Positions 50,619-60,030 of a stretch of 64,000 bases of DNA are shown in pieces. Source of the DNA: Dyella_B jejuensis (GTDB lineage: Bacteria; Pseudomonadota; Gammaproteobacteria; Xanthomonadales; Rhodanobacteraceae); NCBI RefSeq assembly GCF_044904675.1, contig NZ_JADIKJ010000010.1:124001-188000 (forward strand). Direction: 5' to 3'. The number at the start of each line of letters is the position of its first letter. The stretch's first letter is position 1. The position numbers were made by a program, and so were the translations under genes. The notes beneath the pieces were generated by a model, which did not search any database, was not told the origin of the DNA, and was given only the letters and a program-made list of their open reading frames with translations.

Positions 50619-53600
50619 TCAGTAAGCTTCCGAATAGCGCTTCAGCAGTTCCCGCATGGCTGATTCGAGCCTTTCAATACCGGATCTTGCCCTGTCGACG
50701 CCGTCGGCCTGGATCCGCTTCTCGAGCGTGGCGCACAGGTCGGCGACGGGGTGTTCGCTGAGCATCAGCAACGCACCCTTAAGCGAGTGGATCCGCGAAA
50801 GCAATGCTTCCTGATCGCGCGTATCGGCAGCATCGAGAATCGCATTGAGGTCACGGGTGCCCGACTCGACGAATACACGACAGATTTTTTCCGGGAATTT
50901 ACCTGCCCAGGCCACTTTGACCGGAGACTCTTGCAGCAAGTCGCCGCCGCGATTCAAGTAACGAGACATAGCCTCGCCGAGACGTTCGAGCGACAACGGC
51001 TTGAGCAGCAATTCGTTGATGCCCGCCTGTTTGCAATTCACTTTTTCGCTGGCCAGCGCAGTGGCGGTTACCGCGAGAATGGGAACCGTCACGCCACGCG
51101 CGCGCAACTGTTCCGTCAACTCATAGCCATTCATGTTGGGCATGTTGATGTCAGTGAGTACGATGTCGTAATGCCCATCCCGCCATATGTGCAATGCGCT
51201 GATGCCATCTTCGGCCGCCTCCACGGTATAACCCAGTGTTTCCAACTGCTGCTGGATAAGCTCGCGATTTACCGGATTATCGTCCACCAGCAGCACGCTA
51301 CCCAGGCTGTCCATGCCATGGGCTTCGTTTTCAAACGGATTGTCGGCGCCCAGGTAAGCATCCTGATGAGTGTCGAGAATCGCTGCCTGCAAGGCCATGC
51401 TGGAGTAGCAGGAAACCAGGCGAATGCCGTCGCGCCATTCGGGCAGCAAGGGGCCGTCAGTGGTCGCCTTTACTACCCGTCTTGCAACGGCGACCAGGCG
51501 TGCTTCCTCGTCATCGCTCCAGGCTCGCCATGCGCCAAAAATGACCATCGCGTCGGCCTGGGCCACCCACTCCCGGTCGAATTCGACCGGCTGGGCCGCC
51601 ACCACCACTTCAGCCCCCCAGCCCGTCAACAGCGATGTAATTTCCATCCGCCACTCCGAAGCGGACGAAAGCAGCGCGATGCGGCATTTGGCCAGTGGCA
51701 ATACGGGCGCGGCTTGCGCTTGTTCGTCTAATCGGACCGGCACTTCGAACGAAAAGACACTACCGACGGCCGGCGTACTTTGCACATCGATCTGTCCGTC
51801 CATCAATTCGCTGATCTGTTGGCAAAGCGCCAAACCGAGCCCGCTCCCGCCAAAGCGGCGCGAGATGCTTGCATCAGCCTGCGAAAATGGCTGGAACACT
51901 TGCCTGCGCTGTTCTTGGGTGATGCCGATGCCCGAGTCGATTACCTCGAAACGCAGCCGCATGGCGCCGCTCGACGCGAATTCGGGCAGTTGCTTGACGC
52001 GCAGGATGATGCGACCCGATTCGGTGAATTTCACCGCGTTGCTCACCAGGTTGTTGAGCACCTGCCGGATGCGGTGAACGTCTGCCACAAAAGCAGCGGG
52101 CAGGCCGGACTCCATGCTGTAGTAAAGCTTCAGTCCCTTGCGCTGCGCCGTCGGCGCATAAAGCAGCGCGGTCTGCTCGATCAGCGGACGGAGTTCGAAC
52201 GGTATCGGATCAATATCCAGCTGGCCGGCTTCGATGCGCGAGAAATCCAGCACGTCGCTGATGATGGAGAGCAATGTATCGGCGGACAGGCGGATTCGAT
52301 CCAGCCGTTCGCGCTGCGAAGGCTCAAGGTGCGAGCGGCCGAGCAATTCAAGGTGCCCGAGAATGCCGTTGAGTGGCGTGCGGATTTCATGGCTCATGGT
52401 CGCGACGAACGAACTTTTCGCCTGACTGGCCGATTCCGCGGCGAGTTTGGCCTGCTCCGAATCCTGCCGCGCCTGGCGCAGGTTATCCTCGAGCTCGATC
52501 CGTGCGGTGACATCGCGCAGTACACAGAAGAGCGCCTTGCGATCGTGGTAGACGATCGGCATGGCGGCCACCAGCAAATGCCGCACTACCTTTTTTTGCG
52601 TGCCGACCAATGCAAGCGCGAATTCGCGGGCCTCGGGCCGGCCGTCCAATGACTGCGTGGCGGTGGCGTACTCTCGCAGCAACTGCCTGTACAGCGTGGT
52701 GTCTGCACTGGCCATGCCGCGTGCGTAGCCGCGTACCAGGTCGTTCTGCAGCAATGGCACGCTGTTGGCCGCGGCAATCACGCACAACCCTACCGGCGAC
52801 GTTTCAATCATGGTTCGATTGAGCGCTTCGCTCTGGTAGACCTGCTTGGCTCGCGCCAGCACTGGCGCAAAAACGCCGCGATCCTGCCGGATCAACAACA
52901 GCCACATTGTGGCCAACAACAATGCCGCCAGTGCGGTTGCCGTCAGCATGGGCACGTATTCGCCATGCAGGATGTCGCGCCAATCGTATGCACGCACCAG
53001 GGCCCATCTCGTACCTGCCACGTGCTCGGCGATGAAGAAATGCTCGCCCTTGCGAAAATGGGCTACGCCAGCTTCGGGAAGGCGCAATGCCAGCAGCGGA
53101 TGAACCGCTGCTGCGACTGCCACATTGCTTGCCTGCGGCCCGGTACCAAAGACCACCTTGCCATCGTCCGTGACAATGACCAAGGTATTCTTCGAAATCT
53201 CGCGCAGATGCTGCGCGAAAGGCTCGACCGGCTCATAGGCGACGAACACCCCGATGGGTTTGTCCCCATCCATCGCCACCAGGGCTCCCTGGATGGCGGG
53301 TTCGCCCGTCAAGGGACTGGTGCCGATGGAGGAAATCACTTTCGGCAATCCATCGCCGTAAAACGGCAGGGTCGGATTGCCCTTATGCAGGTCCTTGAGC
53401 AAGTGTGGATCGTTGAAATCGATATCCGGCACGGCAAGCCTGGTAAACAGGCTGGAACGATCCTTATCCTTGGCGATGATGTCCAGGTGATCGGATCTGA
53501 GGTCGTTCCCAAACGCGAACAGCACTTCGCTGGGATCGTAAAAATTGGCCATGGTTGGCGCGCGATCGCCGCGAACGGTCATGGACGTGCCGCTGATGAT

Positions 53601-54065
53601 GGATAACTCGCGCGCCAGCCCAAGGTAGCGATCGACCTTTTCCCTGGGCCAGTCGGCGACAGCCGGCGCGCCCATGACCAGCCACGGCACGCTTCGCTGG
53701 CTGGCCTGGAGGATCGCTTCATTGTCGTGGGAAACAAATCCGGCCAGCTCCTCGTCACCCTCGCTGACCAGTTGGCTCGCCTTGTTCTGCCAGGCGTACT
53801 CGATCATGTTCAGGGTGCGGATATAGCCCGCATCGCGCTGGATGAATGCAGCGTCGAGCGCCAGCTTTGCCTTACGGAAATCTTCGAGCTGATCCGACTT
53901 GTAATCGTTGATGCTTATTAGCAGCGAGGCGATGAGAATCAACAAAATGATCAGCGACAGGAATGCCCCGCCGCCATACAGCAAGCGCCGCTGATGTTGT
54001 TCGAGTGCGGAAATATCCCGCTGGCCTGTAGGAATTTTATGTTGAACAGGCTCAGGCTTCGTCAT
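50619..54065 (-). CDS. Hybrid sensor histidine kinase with receiver and HPt domains
   Basis: A 1148-residue BvgS/RcsC-like phosphorelay kinase. Order: membrane helix (about 30-52, GGAFLSLIILLILIASLLIS); large periplasmic sensor (to about 365); second helix (LTATALAALLLATMWLLLI); PAS-like domain; HisKA with FVATMSHEIRTPLNGILGHL (His about 553); HATPase (VSNAVKFTESG, GSGLGLALC); a degenerate receiver-like segment (about 780-900) without the phospho-Asp pattern; a true receiver (LLVDDNPVNRE, IVLTDINMPNMNGYE, LLKPLS); and a C-terminal HPt with IHSLKGALLML. A separate DNA-binding response regulator is expected elsewhere. ATG 54065 is chosen; the frame is open 20 codons upstream. The signal is unknown, and linkage to the copper genes downstream is only positional (148-nt gap). 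Confidence 0.93.
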   Translation of the reverse strand: MTKPEPVQHKIPTGQRDISALEQHQRRLLYGGGAFLSLIILLILIASLLISINDYKSDQLEDFRKAKLALDAAFIQRDAGYIRTLNMIEYAWQNKASQLVSEGDEELAGFVSHDNEAILQASQRSVPWLVMGAPAVADWPREKVDRYLGLARELSIISGTSMTVRGDRAPTMANFYDPSEVLFAFGNDLRSDHLDIIAKDKDRSSLFTRLAVPDIDFNDPHLLKDLHKGNPTLPFYGDGLPKVISSIGTSPLTGEPAIQGALVAMDGDKPIGVFVAYEPVEPFAQHLREISKNTLVIVTDDGKVVFGTGPQASNVAVAAAVHPLLALRLPEAGVAHFRKGEHFFIAEHVAGTRWALVRAYDWRDILHGEYVPMLTATALAALLLATMWLLLIRQDRGVFAPVLARAKQVYQSEALNRTMIETSPVGLCVIAAANSVPLLQNDLVRGYARGMASADTTLYRQLLREYATATQSLDGRPEAREFALALVGTQKKVVRHLLVAAMPIVYHDRKALFCVLRDVTARIELEDNLRQARQDSEQAKLAAESASQAKSSFVATMSHEIRTPLNGILGHLELLGRSHLEPSQRERLDRIRLSADTLLSIISDVLDFSRIEAGQLDIDPIPFELRPLIEQTALLYAPTAQRKGLKLYYSMESGLPAAFVADVHRIRQVLNNLVSNAVKFTESGRIILRVKQLPEFASSGAMRLRFEVIDSGIGITQEQRRQVFQPFSQADASISRRFGGSGLGLALCQQISELMDGQIDVQSTPAVGSVFSFEVPVRLDEQAQAAPVLPLAKCRIALLSSASEWRMEITSLLTGWGAEVVVAAQPVEFDREWVAQADAMVIFGAWRAWSDDEEARLVAVARRVVKATTDGPLLPEWRDGIRLVSCYSSMALQAAILDTHQDAYLGADNPFENEAHGMDSLGSVLLVDDNPVNRELIQQQLETLGYTVEAAEDGISALHIWRDGHYDIVLTDINMPNMNGYELTEQLRARGVTVPILAVTATALASEKVNCKQAGINELLLKPLSLERLGEAMSRYLNRGGDLLQESPVKVAWAGKFPEKICRVFVESGTRDLNAILDAADTRDQEALLSRIHSLKGALLMLSEHPVADLCATLEKRIQADGVDRARSGIERLESAMRELLKRYSEAY

Positions 54066-54230
54066 TTCGTTCGTCCAATAATTCCTGGGAGGGCATTCAG
54101 CATGACCCGCACGCGGAGGCAACATCCTTAGAAGTAAGGGCGAAACAGCGGCTCCGGTACATTCTAGACACTTGGCTCCCCAGAGGGGATGAGAGCTAGG
54201 AAGGAGTCGATTGGCATGGCGGGGGCCCGG

Positions 54231-54289
54231 CCTCCATGTCAGAAAACGCCCCTGAGCCTTGTCGGCTCAGGGGCAAGCACCGTTGGAGG
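54231..54289 (-). promoter_or_regulatory. Structured RNA element with intrinsic terminator (candidate sRNA or leader attenuator)
   Basis: A perfect 11-bp GC-rich hairpin (54248-54274, GCCCCTGAGCC, 5-nt loop, complement) is followed on the minus strand by GTTTTCT, a good intrinsic terminator. Six-base arms CCTCCA (54231-54236) and TGGAGG (54284-54289) can pair to enclose it. No gene ends here on the minus strand. The hairpin lies about 180 nt upstream of the hybrid-kinase start codon, so it could end a small RNA or act as an attenuator in that gene's leader. No known riboswitch class is recognised. Confidence 0.5.
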
Positions 54290-54398
54290 GGACTAACACG
54301 GGTTCGAGGATCGTAAGAGCGCCACTTCTTTAGAAATATCGGACTCATCTTAAAGATGACGCCGGAGGCGTACACTCGAAGCTGTCCCTGTAAAAATC

Positions 54399-55355
54399 AT
54401 GCGTATGCCCGCCCCCTCGCGACCTGCCCTCCCGGAAGGCATCCACACCGTCGACACCGGCTTTGTCCGGCCCCGGTTCGATGCGGCCTATTTGCTCGTT
54501 CACGAAGGCCACGGCGCGTTCATCGACTGCGGCACTAAGCATGCCGTGCCGCGCATGCTCGATGCGCTTGCCAAAGCCGGACTCCCGCCGTCACGGGTCG
54601 ATTGGCTGATACTCACCCACGTTCATCTGGACCATGCCGGCGGTGCCGGCGAGCTGATGGCGCAGCTGCCGCATGCACGGCTGGCCGTACACCCTCGCGG
54701 TGCCCGGCACATGATCGATCCCTCGACGTTGTGGGCGGGCGCGCTGGCCGTCTACGGCCAGGCGGTGATGGAGCAAGCGTATGGGAGCCTACGGCCGGTA
54801 CCTGCGGAACGTGTGGTGGAGGCGCCGGATGGCCATGTCATCGATCTGGCAGGGCGCCCGCTACGCTGCATCGATACGCCAGGCCATGCCAGGCACCATA
54901 TGGCGATCTACGATCAGTACGCAAACGTGTGCTTCACTGGAGACACGTTTGGCCTTTCTTATCGCGAGTTCGATACGGCAAGGGGACCCTTCATCCTGCC
55001 TACGACCACGCCGATACAGTTCGATCCTGAAGCGCTGCATGGCTCCATCGATCGGTTGATCGCGCTGAAGCCAGATGCCATGTACCTCACTCATTACGGC
55101 AGGCTGGAGGATATCGAGCGCCTGGCGGCGGACTTGCACGACACGATCGATGCCATGGTCGCCCTGGCCCGCGCATTGCGGAATTCGCCCGACCGGCACG
55201 CTGACCTCGTGCAGGGCCTGACCGAACTGTACGCGCAACGCATCGCCGACCATGGCTGGCAAGGCGACCGTGAAGCGCTATTGCATTGGCTGGGCATGGA
55301 TATACAACTTAATGCCCAGGGACTTGGCGTGTGGCTGGATCACGCGCAAAGCTGA
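54399..55355 (+). CDS. MBL-fold metallo-hydrolase
   Basis: A 318-residue metallo-beta-lactamase-fold enzyme. Metal ligands are visible: LILTHVHLDHAGG (HxHxDH), the His of CIDTPGHARHHMAIYD, the Asp of CFTGDTFG and the late His of MYLTHYGRLED. The C-terminal helical region (about 235-318) is like that of SoxH/glyoxalase-II-related proteins of unknown substrate. The start may be ATG 54399 or the ATG two codons later. The gene is convergent with csaA. The substrate is not predictable. Confidence 0.9.
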   Translation: MRMPAPSRPALPEGIHTVDTGFVRPRFDAAYLLVHEGHGAFIDCGTKHAVPRMLDALAKAGLPPSRVDWLILTHVHLDHAGGAGELMAQLPHARLAVHPRGARHMIDPSTLWAGALAVYGQAVMEQAYGSLRPVPAERVVEAPDGHVIDLAGRPLRCIDTPGHARHHMAIYDQYANVCFTGDTFGLSYREFDTARGPFILPTTTPIQFDPEALHGSIDRLIALKPDAMYLTHYGRLEDIERLAADLHDTIDAMVALARALRNSPDRHADLVQGLTELYAQRIADHGWQGDREALLHWLGMDIQLNAQGLGVWLDHAQS

Positions 55356-55391
55356 TGCGATGGATGGGCTGATGCGGGCGGGAAAGTAATC

Positions 55392-55409
55392 CAGCGGTTG
55401 CAACCGCTG
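55392..55409 (+). terminator. Short palindrome after the MBL gene
   Basis: CAGCGGTTG directly followed by its exact complement CAACCGCTG, 36 nt after the MBL stop codon and between convergent genes. There is no U tract, so terminator function is only suggested by position. Confidence 0.3.
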
Positions 55410-55501
55410 CAGGGGTTGGTCGCACGGCTCAGTCACCGGCGAACTGGGCCATCCGCAGACGCCATCACGTCATGACGCATGACGGGATCGCGTTCGACAG
55501 T

Positions 55502-55852
55502 TCATGCCAGCCTCGTCCCGTTCGGCACAGGACGTTCGACGGCGGTAATCACCACGCCTTGCCGGGTGTGGAACCCAGTGAGCAGAAATTGCGAGCGGAA
55601 CGGACCGATCTGCTTCTCGGGAAAGTTGATGACGCCGACGATCTGCCGTCCGACCAGTGTTTCGGGCGTATACAGTGCCGCGATTTGTGCGCTGGTCTTG
55701 CGCTCGCCGTAAGGACCGAAATCCACCCATACTTTCCAGGCCGGTTTGCGAGCTTCGGGAAAGGGCTCTACCCGCGTGACGGTACCTGCCACGATCAATA
55801 CCTTTTCGAAATCGGTCCAGCTGATTTCTTCCAAAGAATGTTGAGTGTTCAT
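55502..55852 (-). CDS. csaA: CsaA-type tRNA-binding protein
   Basis: A 116-residue EMAP-II-like OB-fold protein, the usual CsaA length. Family features are DFEKVLIVAGTVTRVEPFPE, the conserved KPAWKVWVDFGPYGERKTSA, ALYTPETLVGRQIVGVINFP and the dimer-forming C-terminus GVVITAVERPVPNGTRLA. CsaA binds tRNA and has chaperone-like export-related activity described in Bacillus. Its ATG at 55852 overlaps the stop of the upstream oxidoreductase as ATGA, so it is translationally coupled. Confidence 0.93.
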   Translation of the reverse strand: MNTQHSLEEISWTDFEKVLIVAGTVTRVEPFPEARKPAWKVWVDFGPYGERKTSAQIAALYTPETLVGRQIVGVINFPEKQIGPFRSQFLLTGFHTRQGVVITAVERPVPNGTRLA

Positions 55853-57138
55853 CCTTCCAGACTCGTCTTGAACCAATCGTTGCATTGCTGCCACCAATAA
55901 CTGGCCTGGGCACCGATAAAGCCAAACGGCTTATAGGCGTGCGCCAGGCCGTAACCGGCAAATTGTTTCCACGCATCGTCGCCTTCGGCAATGGCCGAAG
56001 CCAGCAGCTCTCCTGCCGCGCAGGTTGGCGCCAGCCCGTGGCCACCGAACGCTTGTGCCCACCATAAGCCATCGCCGCCGGTTCCGATCTGGGGCATCTG
56101 GTGGCGCGCGTAGCTCATCAATCCCGACCAGGCATGATCGACACGCACCCCCTCCAGCTGCGGAAAGACGCGCAGCATATCCCGCATCAAAATGCGTTGG
56201 ACGGCTGCCGGCGAACGATTTCGGACGGAAATTCGCCCACCCCATAACAGCCGTGTATCGGGCAAGGGACGGTAATAGTCAAAGGCGAAACGTGTGTCAT
56301 AAACCGCCGCCTGCGTCTGCAGGCACTGGCCGAGTCGTTCGCCCAGGGGCTCGGTGACCATCACGTAGGTGGCAATCGGCAGCACGGCCTGATCAACCTG
56401 CCGCCGCAAGCCCGCCAGATAACCGCCACAAGCCAGTACAACGTGGTCGGCCAGCAATTCCCCTTGTGGGGTGCTGACCGACCAGCGTCCATTTTTCCGG
56501 CAAAGTCGCCAGACGTCGCTCTCTTCATGGATGCGCACGCCCTGCCCGGCAGCCGCCGCGGCAAGTCCGATCGCATAGTTCAGCGGGTGCAGATGCAACG
56601 CATTGCGCTCGTAAAGACCCTCGCAGTAACGTTCGCTGCGGATCATTTCGCGCATGGCCTGCTGGGGCAGCCAGTCCCAATGCACGCCATAGTGATCGGC
56701 CAGCAACCGCTGCCGCTTGCGTAACACATTCGGATCGCGGAACCAGTTGGCCCATATCACGCCCTGATCCACCATATCGCAGGGAATGGCATAGCTGGCG
56801 ACGCGCTCGCGTATCCGTTGTACTGCGCAGGTCGTCAGGTCGAATAAGCGCTTCGCACGTTGCGGCCCGAGCTGGCGGTGCAGGGCCTCCTCACCTAGCG
56901 AGTAACCACCGAAGACGAAGCCACCGTTACGGCCGGAGGCACCAAAGCCGATATGCTGCCGCTCCAGCACGGCCACCTCGCGCAGGCCGCGCTCGGCCAA
57001 TCCCAGGGCTATGTTCAGGCCGGCGAAACCGCCGCCAACGATGGCCACTCGCACTTCATGCCGGCCTTGCAGCGACGTGTAAGGCGCATACGGCGTGGCC
57101 GTGGCACGGTAGTAAGAAAGAACCGAGGGTTGCGTCAT
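55849..57138 (-). CDS. FAD-dependent amine/amino-acid oxidoreductase (DAO family, PuuB-like)
   Basis: A 429-residue flavoprotein of the DAO/glycine-oxidase superfamily. The dinucleotide site is RVAIVGGGFAGLNIALGLAE. GASGRNGGFVFGGYSLGEEA is the stretch typical of gamma-glutamylputrescine oxidase-like enzymes, and a C-terminal FAD contact is GGDGLWWAQAFGGHGLAPTC. Such enzymes oxidise secondary amines or amino acids with release of hydrogen peroxide. ATG 57138 (MTQPSVLSYYRAT) matches the family start; the open frame to 57225 is not used. It forms a two-gene unit with csaA. Confidence 0.9.
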   Translation of the reverse strand: MTQPSVLSYYRATATPYAPYTSLQGRHEVRVAIVGGGFAGLNIALGLAERGLREVAVLERQHIGFGASGRNGGFVFGGYSLGEEALHRQLGPQRAKRLFDLTTCAVQRIRERVASYAIPCDMVDQGVIWANWFRDPNVLRKRQRLLADHYGVHWDWLPQQAMREMIRSERYCEGLYERNALHLHPLNYAIGLAAAAAGQGVRIHEESDVWRLCRKNGRWSVSTPQGELLADHVVLACGGYLAGLRRQVDQAVLPIATYVMVTEPLGERLGQCLQTQAAVYDTRFAFDYYRPLPDTRLLWGGRISVRNRSPAAVQRILMRDMLRVFPQLEGVRVDHAWSGLMSYARHQMPQIGTGGDGLWWAQAFGGHGLAPTCAAGELLASAIAEGDDAWKQFAGYGLAHAYKPFGFIGAQASYWWQQCNDWFKTSLEG

Positions 57139-57225
57139 GCCTGTGCGCGTGGAAATCGAGGCGGCCCGGTGGTCGAGCATAGCGCGTACCGGCCACCGGC
57201 GCCGAGGCGCCGAAGGCGCGCGCAA

Positions 57226-57245
57226 CGCGCCGGAATGCCGGCGCG
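57226..57245 (-). terminator. Hairpin after galU
   Basis: CGCGCCGG, a 4-nt loop and CCGGCGCG form an 8-bp GC-only stem 16 nt downstream of the galU stop codon. There is no U tract. It lies between galU and the oxidoreductase on the same strand and may mark the end of the envelope operon. Confidence 0.45.
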
Positions 57246-57261
57246 CGTCGCTGAAAGATAC

Positions 57262-58134
57262 TTAGAGTTTGCTGGCTACGTCGCGGACGGTCTGCGCAAG
57301 GACCGGATCCTGCATAGCCATGTGCATGGTTGCCCGCACCAGGCCGGCCTTATTGCCGCAGTCAAAACGGGTGCCTTCGAAACGATAGGCAAGCACCTTG
57401 CCTTGCTCGGTCAGCAATGCCTCGATGGCGTCGGTCAACTGGATCTCGCCGCCCGCGCCAGGCTTGGTCTGTTCAAGCAACTGGAAAATGCGGCCTGGCA
57501 ATACATATCGGCCCACGACGGCCAGATTGGAGGGGGCCTCGGAAGGCTTCGGCTTTTCGACCATGAAGCGAATGCGCGCGCTGCGCTCGTCGATCGGTTC
57601 GGCATCGACGATCCCGTACTTGTCGGTCTGGTCCTGCGGCACTTCCTCGACCGCGATGACGCCCGCGTTCTCCGCTTCACCGAGTTCCGCCATCTGCCGC
57701 AGGGCACCCTTGCCTTCGTTCCAGATCAGGTCGTCGGGAAGCACGACGCCGAACGGCTCGTCACCTACAACAGGTTTGGCGCATAACACTGCATGTCCGA
57801 GGCCAAACGCCTCAGGCTGGGTAACAAAGATCGCGCGTACATGGGGGGGAAGCGTTCCCTGCACCAGCGCAAGCAGCTCGTCCTTGCCCTTTTCCTGCAG
57901 CTTGGCTTCCAGTTCGTAGGCCTTGTCGAAATAGTCGGCGATAGCGTGCTTGTAGCGGTTAGTGACGAATATGAGGGTATCGGCACCCGCGTCGACAGCT
58001 TCATCGACCGCGTATTGAATCAGCGGCTTGTCAAGAACCGGCAGCATTTCCTTGGCGACGACTTTGGTGGCGGGCAAAAAACGTGTGCCCAAGCCGGCCA
58101 CTGGAAACACTACCTTGCGCAATGGCTTGCTCAC
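57262..58134 (-). CDS. galU: UTP-glucose-1-phosphate uridylyltransferase
   Basis: A 290-residue GalU of normal length. The nucleotide-binding start is VVFPVAGLGTRFLPATKVVA then KEMLPVLDKPLIQYAVDEA; the catalytic/metal region is GVVLPDDLIWN; and VEKPKPSEAPSNLAVVGRYV and GEIQLTDAIEAL follow. It makes UDP-glucose from UTP and glucose-1-phosphate, the donor for NdvB and for LPS/exopolysaccharide. Its start abuts the stop of the upstream dehydratase (0-nt gap), so it belongs to the envelope operon. Confidence 0.97.
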   Translation of the reverse strand: MSKPLRKVVFPVAGLGTRFLPATKVVAKEMLPVLDKPLIQYAVDEAVDAGADTLIFVTNRYKHAIADYFDKAYELEAKLQEKGKDELLALVQGTLPPHVRAIFVTQPEAFGLGHAVLCAKPVVGDEPFGVVLPDDLIWNEGKGALRQMAELGEAENAGVIAVEEVPQDQTDKYGIVDAEPIDERSARIRFMVEKPKPSEAPSNLAVVGRYVLPGRIFQLLEQTKPGAGGEIQLTDAIEALLTEQGKVLAYRFEGTRFDCGNKAGLVRATMHMAMQDPVLAQTVRDVASKL

Positions 58135-60030
58135 TCACTTTTCTCCAATTTCGTTGCGGCGAATCGGAACCACGTTGTCCGGTTGGGCTACGTCGTTCCA
58201 GCTGAATGATGGAAGCAGATTGGACACGCATTGACGCAGCTCGCCCTCGTCGTAACCGCTGACGGCGGCATCGGCCCTTGCCATCTGCGCTTGCAGCAAA
58301 TCCCAGGAAACCGGTCGATGCTGTGCCAGGAATATCTTGTTGTGTGTGGTGGCGCTGTAGTTTTCCAGTGGATGGAACAGCTCTTCGAACAGTTTTTCGC
58401 CTGAGCGCAGGCCGGTGTAGATGATCGGTATCTCGGTGCCGGGTTTCTTTCCGGCGAGCCGGATCATCTGTTCGGCCAGGTCGCGGATCTTCACCGGCTC
58501 ACCCATGTCCAGCGCGAAGATCTCGCCGCCATTGCCCAGTGCCGCGGCCTGAAGGATCAGTTGGGTGGCTTCCGGAATAGTCATGAAATAACGGGAAATT
58601 TCCGGATGCGTTACGGTCACCGGGCCACCCGCACGGATCTGCTGACGGAACAGCGGCACGACGGAACCGGCCGAATCGAGCACGTTGCCGAATCGCACGG
58701 TGATGAAATGCGTGTTCGAATGCGCGTTGAGATTCTGGCACCAGATTTCGGCGATGCGCTTGCAGGCGCCCATGACGCTGGTGGGGTTGACCGCCTTGTC
58801 GGTGGAGATCAGCACGAAGCATTCCACGCGGATTTCGCTGGCCAGGTCGGCGATGGTGCGCGTCGCCAACACATTGTTGCGCACTGCCGTGCGCAACTGA
58901 CCTTGCAGCATCGGCACATGCTTGTAGGCGGCGGCATGGAATACCACCTGCGGCATCACCTCGGTGAACAGGCGTCGCATCGCCACGGCATCGCCACAGT
59001 CGGCCAGCACGCTATTGAGCAACAGTTCCGGATAAGCTGAGCGCAATTCCTGCGAGATCTGATAGAGGTTGTATTCGCACGATTCGACGATCGTCAGCGC
59101 ATGCACGCCAAGCCGGGCCACTTGCCGGCATAGCTCCGAACCGATCGAGCCGCCGCCACCGGTTATCAGCACGCGCCGGCCGGTAAGCGTTTCGCGGATC
59201 CTGGTCCAATCCAGCTCGATGGCGTCGCGGCCCAGCAGATCCTCGATCGATACTTCCTTGATTTGATTGAACTGCGCACGCCCCGCCACGACATCCTCGA
59301 GCTTGGGAACAGTGCGATAAGGAAGTCCGGTTCGGTCGCATAATTCCACGACCTGGCGCATCTGCCTCGCGCTGGCGCCGGGCAAGGCGATCAGCAGCAT
59401 CTGCACCGCGGCTTCCTTGGCCACTTCCGGCAATTGCTCCAGCGTACCCAGCACTGGCTTGCCATTGATGCGGGCACCGCGCAACGAACGCTTGTCGTCG
59501 ACAAAGCCGACGACCAGATAGCGACTATCGCGATGCAGATCACGGGCAAGTGCTTCGCCAGCCCGGTCCGCCCCAACAATCAGCACGCGCTGGGTACTGG
59601 CATTCATGAAAAGGTCGAGGCGGCTATCCTTCCAGAAGCGGTAGGTCAGTCGCGGCGCGCCCAGGAACAATGCCAGCACGAACGGATACAGCAGCAGGAT
59701 CGAGCGTGGCACGCCATCGAGGCGCCCATAAAGGAACAAGGCCACGCCGATCGCCACCGTACCGACAATGGCCGCGCGCAGGATATTCCAGAGGTCAGGC
59801 AAGCTCGCGAAGCGCCACACGCCCTTGTAGAGGCCTGTCCATGCGTAGACCAGTCCCTGGACCAGCAATACGATCGGGAATTCAAAGAACCCGAAGGTAA
59901 CTACCCATTGCGAATCCAGGGCGTATCGCAGTTCCTTGGCAACCCACCAGGCAAGCGCCGTGACGAGCAGGTCGTGTGCAACCACGGCCACTCGCGGATG
60001 AACTATGCCGACCCATTTACGTATGGACAT
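58135..60030 (-). CDS. Membrane-bound nucleotide-sugar 4,6-dehydratase (CapD/WbpM/PglF family)
   Basis: A 631-residue protein. Four N-terminal membrane helices (about 12-130) precede a Rossmann-like regulatory domain (RVLIVGADRAGEALARDLHR) and a C-terminal extended SDR domain: GRRVLITGGGGSIGSELCRQ for NAD and STDKAVNPTSVMGACKRIAE, where Met replaces the usual catalytic Tyr as in WbpM/PglF. It dehydrates UDP-GlcNAc (or a related sugar) to the 4-keto-6-deoxy form, the first step to modified LPS/O-antigen or capsule sugars. ATG 60030 is used; it overlaps the upstream transferase by 14 nt. The product sugar is not predictable. Confidence 0.92.
   Translation of the reverse strand: MSIRKWVGIVHPRVAVVAHDLLVTALAWWVAKELRYALDSQWVVTFGFFEFPIVLLVQGLVYAWTGLYKGVWRFASLPDLWNILRAAIVGTVAIGVALFLYGRLDGVPRSILLLYPFVLALFLGAPRLTYRFWKDSRLDLFMNASTQRVLIVGADRAGEALARDLHRDSRYLVVGFVDDKRSLRGARINGKPVLGTLEQLPEVAKEAAVQMLLIALPGASARQMRQVVELCDRTGLPYRTVPKLEDVVAGRAQFNQIKEVSIEDLLGRDAIELDWTRIRETLTGRRVLITGGGGSIGSELCRQVARLGVHALTIVESCEYNLYQISQELRSAYPELLLNSVLADCGDAVAMRRLFTEVMPQVVFHAAAYKHVPMLQGQLRTAVRNNVLATRTIADLASEIRVECFVLISTDKAVNPTSVMGACKRIAEIWCQNLNAHSNTHFITVRFGNVLDSAGSVVPLFRQQIRAGGPVTVTHPEISRYFMTIPEATQLILQAAALGNGGEIFALDMGEPVKIRDLAEQMIRLAGKKPGTEIPIIYTGLRSGEKLFEELFHPLENYSATTHNKIFLAQHRPVSWDLLQAQMARADAAVSGYDEGELRQCVSNLLPSFSWNDVAQPDNVVPIRRNEIGEK

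Noticed and set aside
54290..54330. GGTTCGAGG, resembling a tRNA T-arm
   Set aside because: The flanking bases cannot form a T stem and no anticodon or acceptor arms are present.
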